Assembly (NCBI GenBank): GCA_005885325.1
Contig: VAYX01000102.1
Coordinates: 1 to 6,077 of the forward strand
Direction: 5' to 3'
DNA from: Actinomycetota bacterium
GTDB taxonomy: Bacteria; Actinomycetota; UBA4738; HRBIN12
Length of the DNA stretch: 6,077 nucleotides
The position numbers and the translations under genes were made by a program. Numbering within the stretch: position 1 is the stretch's first letter; each line of letters begins with the position of its first letter. The notes under the pieces were generated by a model. It worked only from the letters and a program-made list of their open reading frames with translations. It was not told where the DNA came from and made no database searches. Shown here one piece after another: positions 1 to 5,771 of the stretch.

Positions 1-186
1 CTTCTTCTGCGCGGTCGTGCCGCCCTGGGAAGAGGATGACCTGCCGCCCGATCCGGACTTCTTCCCGCCTCTGCTTGAGGCGCCGGGCGAGTTCGCGATC
101 CGGGCCGCCCGTTCCTTCGACATCCCCTTCCGCTTCAGCGCCTCGTACTGCTTCTCGTTCTTCACGCTCGGCCGTTTGTCGGGCAT
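1..186 (-). CDS. Small basic conserved protein, DUF7218-like (3' end outside window)
   Basis: The first 62 codons of a minus-strand gene are visible; the frame stays open to the window edge, so the C-terminus is missing. The product starts MPDKRPSVKNEKQYEALK, continues with a charged KGMSKERAARIAN segment (about residues 20-31), and then becomes a Ser/Gly/Lys/Arg-rich, probably disordered tail. The opening is like that of short actinobacterial proteins annotated as DUF7218 or Rho-termination-factor-N-like; that name is from memory and not verified. The start is secure: ATG at 186-184 sits four bases after a perfect AAAGGAGGT. No signal peptide or membrane segment is seen. The basic tail would suit nucleic acid binding, but no function is established. 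It is divergent from the membrane protein that begins near 283. Confidence 0.75.
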   Translation of the reverse strand, partial: MPDKRPSVKNEKQYEALKRKGMSKERAARIANSPGASSRGGKKSGSGGRSSSSQGGTTAQKK

Positions 187-190
187 GGTG

Positions 191-199
191 ACCTCCTTT
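191..199 (-). promoter_or_regulatory. Strong Shine-Dalgarno of the small basic protein gene
   Basis: On the minus strand this reads AAAGGAGGT, a full-length anti-SD match, followed by CACC and the ATG at 186. It fixes the start of the left-edge gene and suggests efficient translation. It is the strongest ribosome binding site in the window. Confidence 0.85.
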
Positions 200-282
200 C
201 GTCTTCGTTCAGTGATTCCCCGATTCGTTCGGAGGAAACTCGTGTGGTACAAGGGTTGTCGGTTCAAGAGAGGGTGGACGAG

Positions 283-1215
283 ATGTCCGCAACTCGTCGT
301 CTGCTGACGCTGTGCGTAACCGTCCCGCTCGCGGCGCTGTTCCTGCTCGTTCTCGCCGCGCCGGCCTGGGCCGCCGACGCCGGCAAGGACGAACCCCAGA
401 TCGTGTTGACCGGCCAGGTGGTGGTTCCCGCGGGCCAGACGGTCGGCGACGTGGTGATCTTCAACGGTCCGGCCACGATCGACGGGACGGTACGGGGCTC
501 CGTCACATCCTTCAATGGGGACGTGTCGATCTCGGGCACCGTCACCGGTGACGTCACCTCGTTCAACGGCGATGTCACCGTGGCCTCCGGCGCCCGGGTC
601 GGTGGGGACCTGGTGACCCAGTCTGCGCCGAACGTCGCCTCCGGCGCGACGGTCGAGGGCGACCGTCGGCGGGTCAACCGCGACGTGATCTTCGGCCGCT
701 TCACCTGGATCAGCCGGTTCGCCGTCTGGGTGGCCGTCTCGGTCTCGATCCTGGTGCTCGGGCTGCTCCTCCTCCTGTTCGCGCCGAGGGCTGCCGAGTC
801 CGTCGCCCTCGCGGCCAGGGAACGGATCGGCCCGTCGATAGGCTGGGGGGTCGGCCTGTTCTTCGGGCTCCCCATCGTGTCCGTGATCGCACTGGTCACC
901 ATCGTGGGCATCCCGTTCGGCGTGGGGATGCTCCTCGGTCTCGCGCTCATCTACTCGCTCGGCTACACGGCCTCGTGCTTCGCCCTGGGTCGAGCCCTGA
1001 TCAAGCCGCCGACCAGCCGATACCTGGCGTTCCTCGCGGGGTGGGCCATCGTTCGCGTCGCATCGCTCGTCCCGTTCGTCTCCGGTCTGGTGTGGTTCGT
1101 GGCGGTCGTGTACGGGCTCGGCACCCTCGCGGTGGCGGCTCGTCGCAGGGAGACGATGGTGGGCGTCACGGCGCCGGCGACGATGCCTCCGCCACCGCCG
1201 CCCGTTCCGGCCTGA
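283..1215 (+). CDS. Secreted/membrane protein with bactofilin-like repeats and C-terminal multi-TM domain
   Basis: A 310-residue protein from ATG 283. Residues 1-30 look like a Sec signal peptide: RR at 5-6, a long hydrophobic core, and a probable signal peptidase site after AWA (residue 30). Residues about 41-127 contain short repeats built on G-D-V-x-x-F-N-G, as in polymer-forming cytoskeletal (bactofilin-type) right-handed beta-helices. Hydrophobic segments follow at about 145-167, 187-211, 213-236, 246-262 and 264-286, then a tail with six consecutive prolines (302-307). Proteins with this order are usually annotated 'polymer-forming cytoskeletal protein'. With a signal peptide the repeats should be outside the membrane, unlike true cytoplasmic bactofilins. 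Exact role is unknown; envelope scaffolding is inference. Start: ATG 283 has a purine-rich GAGAGGG about eight bases upstream and gives a normal short n-region. An in-frame GTG at 244 behind GGAGGA (231-236) would add 13 residues and cannot be excluded. Confidence 0.85.
   Translation: MSATRRLLTLCVTVPLAALFLLVLAAPAWAADAGKDEPQIVLTGQVVVPAGQTVGDVVIFNGPATIDGTVRGSVTSFNGDVSISGTVTGDVTSFNGDVTVASGARVGGDLVTQSAPNVASGATVEGDRRRVNRDVIFGRFTWISRFAVWVAVSVSILVLGLLLLLFAPRAAESVALAARERIGPSIGWGVGLFFGLPIVSVIALVTIVGIPFGVGMLLGLALIYSLGYTASCFALGRALIKPPTSRYLAFLAGWAIVRVASLVPFVSGLVWFVAVVYGLGTLAVAARRRETMVGVTAPATMPPPPPPVPA
445..654 (+). repeat. Protein-level beta-helix repeats, about 17-18 residues each
   Basis: Four consecutive units start at residues 55, 72, 89 and 107 of the protein beginning at 283. 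They open GDVVIFNG, GSVTSFNGD, GDVTSFNGD and a degenerate GGDLVTQSA, and each ends in a turn such as DGTV, SGTV, SGARV or SGATV. Spacing of 17-18 residues fits one coil of a bactofilin-type beta-helix. Units two and three share the octapeptide VTSFNGDV, but most of its codons differ, so this is a conserved structural repeat and not a recent tandem duplication. Confidence 0.75.
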
Positions 1216-1224
1216 CGGCAGCAG

Positions 1225-1230
1225 TACCAT
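1225..1230 (+). promoter_or_regulatory. Putative -10 element for a leaderless transcript
   Basis: TACCAT matches the actinobacterial -10 pattern TANNNT and ends seven bases before the ATG at 1238. That is the spacing expected if transcription starts at the A of the start codon. No Shine-Dalgarno is visible before this ATG, which agrees with leaderless initiation. No convincing -35 element was found, as is common for such promoters. The call rests on sequence pattern only. Confidence 0.45.
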
Positions 1231-1237
1231 CGCCCTG

Positions 1238-2302
1238 ATGACCACGGCTCCGGCCATCCACATGGTCCACGTGGCGGGCTCCCACCGGGAGGTGGGGACG
1301 CAGATCGGCTCGGCATGCGCGGACGTCCTGCGGGAAGCGGTGGAGTTCGACGCCGAGATCCCTGCGGGCCGCACCCGGGCCGATCAGCTGGCCCTGGCAG
1401 ATCGGTACCGAGCGGTGACGGCCGAGGCACATCCCTGGTACCTGGACGAGGTCGAGGGCGCCGCGGAGGCCGCCGAGGTGGATCCCCTGGCCCTGTTCGC
1501 CTGCGCCACCGAGGAGATCTGGCACGAGCCGCGCACCCACGCCCTCAAGGGCCGGTGCAGCGACCTGGTCGCCGTCCCGCCCGCCACGGCGGGTGACCGC
1601 GTCCTCGTGGCCCACAACAACGACATGCATCGCAAGTACCAGGAGCAGCTCGTCGCGATCGAGTGGGAGGTCCCGGGCGATCCGGTCGTGCTCACCATCG
1701 GCAACGGGATCTGGATCAGCGTGGGGTGGAACTCGGCGGGGCTGTCGCTCACCGGCAACGAGCTCTCGCCGAACGACGAGCGGATCGGGGTCCCCCGCGA
1801 GATCCAGGTGCGGTCCATGTTGCGCGGACCGACCCTGGACATGATGGTCGGCGAGGCTCTCCGCCACGATCGCGCATCCTCCTACAACAACGTGCTCGTC
1901 TCCCGCCGGGGCGAGGTGGTGAACGTCGAGGGCTCGGCCATGTCCGCGGAGATGACCGAGCCGGACGAACGTGGCCACCTGGTCCACACCAACCACTATG
2001 TCTGCGAGGGCATGCTCGGCTACGAGGGCGACCCCGAGTACGCCGAGCACTCCGCCGTTCGGTACCGGCGGGCATCCGAGCTCCTGCGGGCCGAAGAGCC
2101 GGGCACGGTGACGGCCGACCGGCTGCGGACCATGCTGTCCGACCACGAGAACCCGCCCGACGCGTTGTGCCGGCACCCCGAGCGGTGGGGAGGCGACACG
2201 GCCACCGCGTTCTGGTGCGTGGCCGACGTGACCGACATGCGGATCACGTTCGGCCGCGGAAACCCTTGCGACTCGGTGGCGCAGGAGTACGTCTTCACCT
2301 AG
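1238..2302 (+). CDS. C45-family autoproteolytic Ntn-hydrolase / acyltransferase-like protein
   Basis: A 354-residue protein, close to the length of fungal acyl-CoA:isopenicillin N acyltransferase. Family features in order: an N-terminal helical part with GSHREVGTQIG (14-24); a candidate nucleophile Cys107 in GRCSD; GDRVLVAHNNDMH (119-131), matching the conserved strand and Asn/Asp turn after the nucleophile; WNSAGLSLTGNEL (164-176), the oxyanion-side NSAG motif; HTNHY (250-254); and a final strand ending in FGRGNPC (338-344). Family members are made as inactive precursors that cleave themselves before the Cys, freeing it as an N-terminal nucleophile that hydrolyses or transfers amide-linked acyl groups. 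The substrate cannot be told from sequence. No signal peptide is seen, so it is probably cytoplasmic. The residue before the Cys is Arg, where the fungal enzyme has Gly. It starts 22 bases after the preceding stop; a Met at residue 9 is an alternative start, also without a Shine-Dalgarno. Confidence 0.85.
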   Translation: MTTAPAIHMVHVAGSHREVGTQIGSACADVLREAVEFDAEIPAGRTRADQLALADRYRAVTAEAHPWYLDEVEGAAEAAEVDPLALFACATEEIWHEPRTHALKGRCSDLVAVPPATAGDRVLVAHNNDMHRKYQEQLVAIEWEVPGDPVVLTIGNGIWISVGWNSAGLSLTGNELSPNDERIGVPREIQVRSMLRGPTLDMMVGEALRHDRASSYNNVLVSRRGEVVNVEGSAMSAEMTEPDERGHLVHTNHYVCEGMLGYEGDPEYAEHSAVRYRRASELLRAEEPGTVTADRLRTMLSDHENPPDALCRHPERWGGDTATAFWCVADVTDMRITFGRGNPCDSVAQEYVFT

Positions 2303-2364
2303 CGGATCGCCGGGCCGAGCCGGAGTGCGACCTGTCTCCGACTGCGGGCGTCGGTGCCGTCGAG

Positions 2365-2370
2365 TAGGCT
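2365..2370 (+). promoter_or_regulatory. Possible -10 element upstream of tldD
   Basis: TAGGCT fits TANNNT and lies in the 119-base gap between the C45 gene and tldD. Transcription from it would start near 2377 and give a leader of about 45 bases containing the GGAGG at 2409-2413. No good TTGAC-type -35 is seen 16-19 bases upstream. If real, tldD-tldE can be transcribed independently of the C45 gene. Confidence 0.3.
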
Positions 2371-2421
2371 GTCCGCCGCTCGAAGCTCCCCGTCCCTCGT
2401 CCCCCGCCGGAGGCTCACCGA

Positions 2422-3864
2422 ATGGCGCTCGACGTAGCGAAGGAGGCCGTCGAAGCGGCGCGAGCCGCCGGCGCCCACTATGCGGACGCCCGGTTCGTCC
2501 GCGAGGAGTCCGAGTCCATCACGGTCCGCAACCAGGAGATGGAGGGGATCGACCGGGCGACCTCCGAGGGCGTCGGCGTGCGCGTGCTGGTCGACGGGTA
2601 CTGGGGCTTCGCCGCGACCGCACGTCCCGAGGGGGCCGAGATCGCCCGGACCGCCGGCCTGGCCGTCGAGATCGCCCGGGCTGCGGCTCGCCTTCCACGG
2701 GAACCGGTGACGCTCACCGGGGTCGAGCCTGCCTCCGGCACGTGGGCCAGCCCGTTCCAGGACGACCCCTTCAACGTGTCGCTCGAGGAGAAGGTGGCCC
2801 TGTTGATGGAAGCGACCCGGCGGATGCAAGAGGTCGACGGCCTGGCGTTCGCCGAGGCGGGCATCGACCTGTTCCGCGTTCGGACGTCCTTCGCATCGTC
2901 CGAGGGGAGCGAGATCGAGCAGACCGTCCTGCACTCGGGGGCCGGCCTCGACGCCACCGCCGTGGCCGAGGGTGAGCTCCAGCGGCGCTCGTACCCGAAT
3001 TCGTTCCGCGGCCACATCGCCGCGGCCGGCTGGGAGCACATCGCCAAGCTCGGACTGCTGGAGGAGGCGGAACGGACCGCGACCGAGGCGGTGGAGCTGC
3101 TCTCGGCCACGGACTGCCCGAGCGAAGTGACCACGCTGGTCCTGGACTCCGGCCAGATGGAGCTCCAGGTCCACGAGTCGATCGGCCATGCCGTGGAGCT
3201 CGACCGGGTGCTCGGCATGGAGGAGTCCTACGCGGGCTCCTCGTTCGTCTCGCCGGGCGATCGGGGCACGCTCCGCTACGCGAGCGACCTCGTGTCGATC
3301 ACGGCGGATGCGACCATCCCGGGTGGCCTCGGCTCGTTCGGTTGGGACGACGAGGGCGTCCCGGCGCAACGAGTTCCCATCATCGTCGACGGGACGTTCC
3401 AGGACTTTATCTCCAGCCGCGAGACGGCCGGCGCGATCGGCGGCACGTCCACGGGAGCCATGCGGGCGGACGGCTGGCAGAACCTCCCGCTGATCCGCAT
3501 GACCAACATCAACATCGAGCCCGGCGAGGGATCGCTCGCCGACATCATCGGCGACACGAAGGACGGTATCTTCATGGCCACGAACCAGTCGTGGTCCATC
3601 GACGACAAACGAGTGAACTTCCAGTTCGGGTGCGAGATCGCCTGGCGCATCAAGGGCGGCAAGCTCACGCAGATGTACCGCAACCCCAACTACACCGGCA
3701 TCACCGCGGAATTCTGGCGCTCGTGCGACGCGGTGGGAGGCCGGGAGGACTGGACCCTGTGGGGCACGCCCAACTGTGGCAAGGGTCAGCCCGCCCAGAC
3801 CGCCCGGGTGGGTCACGGGACGGCGCCGGCGCGCTTTCGCAACGTGCAGGTGGGTGTGCGCTGA
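2422..3864 (+). CDS. tldD: TldD-type zinc metalloprotease subunit
   Basis: A 480-residue protein, the usual TldD length. TldD and TldE form a heterodimeric cytoplasmic protease in which TldD carries the metal site; in other bacteria it degrades unfolded peptides, the antitoxin CcdA, and leaders of modified peptides such as microcin B17. The catalytic HExxxH motif is HESIGH at residues 251-256. The C-terminal Cys ligand lies in NCGKGQP (Cys452), followed by the typical glycine-rich VGHG segment (463-466). The N-terminal region (about 15-90) has the family's ADARF and SEGVGVRV motifs. NPNYTGIT (421-428) and GAIGGTSTGAMRA (338-350) are also TldD-like. All key residues are present, so it should be active. 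ATG 2422 follows GGAGG (2409-2413) by eight bases. Its stop overlaps the start of tldE, implying translational coupling. Confidence 0.93.
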   Translation: MALDVAKEAVEAARAAGAHYADARFVREESESITVRNQEMEGIDRATSEGVGVRVLVDGYWGFAATARPEGAEIARTAGLAVEIARAAARLPREPVTLTGVEPASGTWASPFQDDPFNVSLEEKVALLMEATRRMQEVDGLAFAEAGIDLFRVRTSFASSEGSEIEQTVLHSGAGLDATAVAEGELQRRSYPNSFRGHIAAAGWEHIAKLGLLEEAERTATEAVELLSATDCPSEVTTLVLDSGQMELQVHESIGHAVELDRVLGMEESYAGSSFVSPGDRGTLRYASDLVSITADATIPGGLGSFGWDDEGVPAQRVPIIVDGTFQDFISSRETAGAIGGTSTGAMRADGWQNLPLIRMTNINIEPGEGSLADIIGDTKDGIFMATNQSWSIDDKRVNFQFGCEIAWRIKGGKLTQMYRNPNYTGITAEFWRSCDAVGGREDWTLWGTPNCGKGQPAQTARVGHGTAPARFRNVQVGVR

Positions 3865-5213
3865 TGCCGGGGGTGATCGGACCCGACCGGGTCCGCGCCG
3901 TCGTCCAGCCGGCGCTCACGGTGCCGGGCGTGGACGGCGTCGAGGTCCTGTTCATCCACGAATGGACCGGGCTCACCCGGTTCGCCTCCTCGGCCATCCA
4001 TCAGAGCACCTGGCAGGAGGACACCGGCATCCGGGTTCGCGTGGTGAAGGGCGGACGGATCGGGGTTGCCGCGTCCAACGACTTCTCCGAGGAAGGAGCC
4101 CGACGGGCGGCCGAGAGCGCCCGAGAGATGGCGGAGGTGGTAGCGCCCGACCCGCTCTTCCCGGGACTGGCGCCCCCGCAGCCCGTGCCCGAGAGCGACC
4201 ACTTCGACGAGGCTACGGCCTCCACGACCCCGGACCGCCGGGCCGAGGGCGTCGCGACGCTGATCGCCCAATGCGGGCGAGGCCTGATGGCCTCCGGCGC
4301 GTTCGAGACCGCCGCGAGCGAGGTGGGGTTGCTCAACACGGAGGGCCAGTTCTGCTGGGCTCCCTCCACCCAGGCCTCGGTCACGACCGTGGTCACCGCC
4401 GACGAAGGCGGGAGCGGCTTCGCCGAGACGTTCGCCTCCACCCTTGCCGAGGTCGATCCGGAGGCTGTGGGCAGACGCGCGGCGACCAAAGCCGCCGCCT
4501 CGCGCCGGCCGATCGATCTCGACCCCGGTCGGTATCCGGTGGTCCTCGAGCCCGCCGCGGTCTCGACGTTGGTGGGATTCCTGGCGTGGATCGGGTTCGG
4601 CGGGCGGTTGCTGGCCGAGGGGCGGTCCTGCTTCTCGGGGAAGCAGGGGCAGCAGGTGGCCCAGCCGGCCATCACGATCTACGACGACGCCACTTCGCCG
4701 GACACCATCGGGCTGCCCTTCGACTTCGAGGGAACGCCTCGTCGCCGGGTCGACCTCATCCGCAACGGCGTCTTCCTCGACGCGGTGTACGACCGACGCA
4801 CGGCCAAGCAGGCCGGCTCGGAGACGACCGGCCACGCCCTGCCCCCGCCGAATCCGGAGGGTCCGTTCCCGCTCAACCTGTTCATGGAGCCCGGGGTGGC
4901 CTCGGTGGAGGACATGATCGCCTCGACCGACCGCGGTCTGCTCGTCACCCGGTTCCACTACTCGAACGTCGTGCACCCCTTGGAGTCGACCATCACCGGG
5001 ATGACCCGCGACGGGACGTTCCTCATCGAGTCCGGGGAGGTGACTCGCCCGGTGAAGAACTTCCGGTTCACCCAATCCATCCTCGAGGCCCTTCGGACGG
5101 CATCGATGGTGGGCAGGGACACCGAGTTGGCGAGCGAGTTCTTCTTCTCGGCCTCTCGCGTGCCGGCCCTGAAGGTGGACTCGTTCAATTTCACCGGCCG
5201 CTCCGACCACTGA
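3864..5213 (+). CDS. tldE: TldE/PmbA-type partner subunit of the TldD protease
   Basis: A 449-residue protein, the partner of the upstream TldD. It has the shared TldD/PmbA fold but no HExxxH motif, as expected for the non-metal subunit; the HEWTG at 32-36 is not a zinc motif. Family signatures include TGIRVRVVKGGRIGVA (54-69), LEPAAVSTLVGFLA (228-241), FDFEGTPRRRVDLI (286-299), then NGVFLDAVYDRRTA (301-314), and STITGMTRDGTFLIESGE (375-392) leading into PVKNFRFTQS (396-405). The open frame extends far upstream, but ATG 3864 is chosen because it overlaps the tldD stop by one base (TGATG), has AGGTGGG about ten bases before it, and gives the family's normal length and N-terminus. The overlap suggests matched production of both subunits. 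The gene is also called pmbA after its role in microcin B17 production in E. coli. Confidence 0.92.
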   Translation: MPGVIGPDRVRAVVQPALTVPGVDGVEVLFIHEWTGLTRFASSAIHQSTWQEDTGIRVRVVKGGRIGVAASNDFSEEGARRAAESAREMAEVVAPDPLFPGLAPPQPVPESDHFDEATASTTPDRRAEGVATLIAQCGRGLMASGAFETAASEVGLLNTEGQFCWAPSTQASVTTVVTADEGGSGFAETFASTLAEVDPEAVGRRAATKAAASRRPIDLDPGRYPVVLEPAAVSTLVGFLAWIGFGGRLLAEGRSCFSGKQGQQVAQPAITIYDDATSPDTIGLPFDFEGTPRRRVDLIRNGVFLDAVYDRRTAKQAGSETTGHALPPPNPEGPFPLNLFMEPGVASVEDMIASTDRGLLVTRFHYSNVVHPLESTITGMTRDGTFLIESGEVTRPVKNFRFTQSILEALRTASMVGRDTELASEFFFSASRVPALKVDSFNFTGRSDH

Positions 5214-5230
5214 GGCGCGACCGAGCGGAT

Positions 5231-5260
5231 TTCACGCCGGCCGCTCCGTTCCGGTACCCT
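5231..5260 (+). promoter_or_regulatory. Putative promoter of the CBS-domain gene
   Basis: TTCACG (5231-5236), a four-of-six match to TTGACA, is separated by 18 bases from TACCCT (5255-5260), a TANNNT -10. It lies in the 89-base gap after tldE, and transcription would start near 5267. It is the best-formed promoter candidate in the window and implies the CBS gene need not depend on read-through from tldD-tldE. Confidence 0.45.
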
Positions 5261-5265
5261 CGCAG

Positions 5266-5280
5266 GTGGGGCTTCCCCAC
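5266..5280 (+). other. Small perfect hairpin in the CBS gene leader
   Basis: GTGGGG, loop CTT, CCCCAC: a perfect six-base-pair, G+C-rich stem with a three-base loop. It sits between the predicted -10 and the ribosome binding site, 11 bases before GGAGG (5292-5296). No T-run follows, so it is not an intrinsic terminator. If the start site is near 5267 it would be at the extreme 5' end of the mRNA, where such stems can slow decay. That role is inference. Confidence 0.4.
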
Positions 5281-5302
5281 GGTTCCACGACGGAGGTGAC
5301 CG

Positions 5303-5755
5303 ATGCAGGTCGGAGACGTGATGAAGAGCGCGGTGAAGACCACGACCCCGGACCAGACGTTCGCAGACGTCGCCAAACTGCTGAAGGACAACGAGATCTC
5401 CTCCGTCGTCGTGATGGACGGCGACCGGCTGGCCGGTATCGTGACCGAGCGCGACCTGGTGAACCTGGTGGCCGAGGGCCTGGATCCGCAGGCCGCCAAG
5501 GTCGCCGACCGCATGAGCACCAATCTCGACACGGTCGAGCCCCGGACCGACATCGCCGAGGCCGCCGAGCACATGGCCAGGCTTCGGATCCGCCACCTCC
5601 CGGTCCTGGACAAGGGGACGCTCGTGGGGATCATCTCCATCCGCGACCTGACCAACTGGGCGGTCGGGGAGATCACCGGCGGCCACGAGCTCCCGGATCT
5701 GGAGCGCAGCCACACCACGCTGTCGGCCGCGGCCGAGATCAACCGGAACCGCTGA
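5303..5755 (+). CDS. Stand-alone two-CBS-domain protein
   Basis: A 150-residue soluble protein made almost entirely of a CBS pair. CBS1 spans about residues 1-57 (VGDVMKS near the start, then SSVVVMDGDRLAGIVTERDL). CBS2 spans about 66-121 (DRMSTNLDTVEP, RHLPVLDKGTLVGI, ISIRDL). GIVTERDL (45-52) and GIISIRDL (109-116) are the typical strand-helix motifs that contact adenine nucleotides such as AMP or ATP in this superfamily. No catalytic, DNA-binding or transporter domain is attached, so it probably works as a nucleotide-sensing regulator of an unknown partner. The tail after about 125 is polar and of unknown role. ATG 5303 follows GGAGGTGA (5292-5299), with six bases after GGAGG. It ends 16 bases from the convergent flavoprotein gene. 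Confidence 0.9.
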   Translation: MQVGDVMKSAVKTTTPDQTFADVAKLLKDNEISSVVVMDGDRLAGIVTERDLVNLVAEGLDPQAAKVADRMSTNLDTVEPRTDIAEAAEHMARLRIRHLPVLDKGTLVGIISIRDLTNWAVGEITGGHELPDLERSHTTLSAAAEINRNR

Positions 5756-5771
5756 GGGGACCGCTTCGCAG

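Noticed and set aside
2321..2340. CGGAG/CTCCG inverted repeat after the C45 gene, as a possible terminator
   Set aside because: Only five base pairs with a ten-base loop and no T-run; expected by chance at this base composition.
2360..2383. TCGAG/CTCGA inverted repeat around the TAGGCT element, as a possible operator
   Set aside because: Five-base arms 14 bases apart, with no second copy in the window; too weak to call.
2299..3816. A minus-strand open frame of about 505 codons covering tldD
   Set aside because: It is antisense to a gene with intact catalytic motifs, is rich in Arg/Gly/Pro/His with no recognisable domain, and reflects codon bias of the opposite strand in G+C-rich DNA.
3342..3863. 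Upstream extension of the tldE frame inside tldD
   Set aside because: The extra 174 residues are a shadow of tldD. The ATG at 3864 overlaps the tldD stop and gives normal family length.
3957..3971. HEWTG in TldE as a zinc-protease motif
   Set aside because: It lacks the second His, and TldE family members do not carry the metal site.
3813..5210. A minus-strand open frame of about 465 codons covering tldE
   Set aside because: Same reason: low-complexity Arg/Gly/His translation and no domain, opposite a clearly recognisable TldE.
3776..5299. A plus-strand open frame of about 507 codons in another phase across tldE
   Set aside because: The translation is mostly Arg/Gly/Pro and matches no family; it is a frame shadow of tldE.
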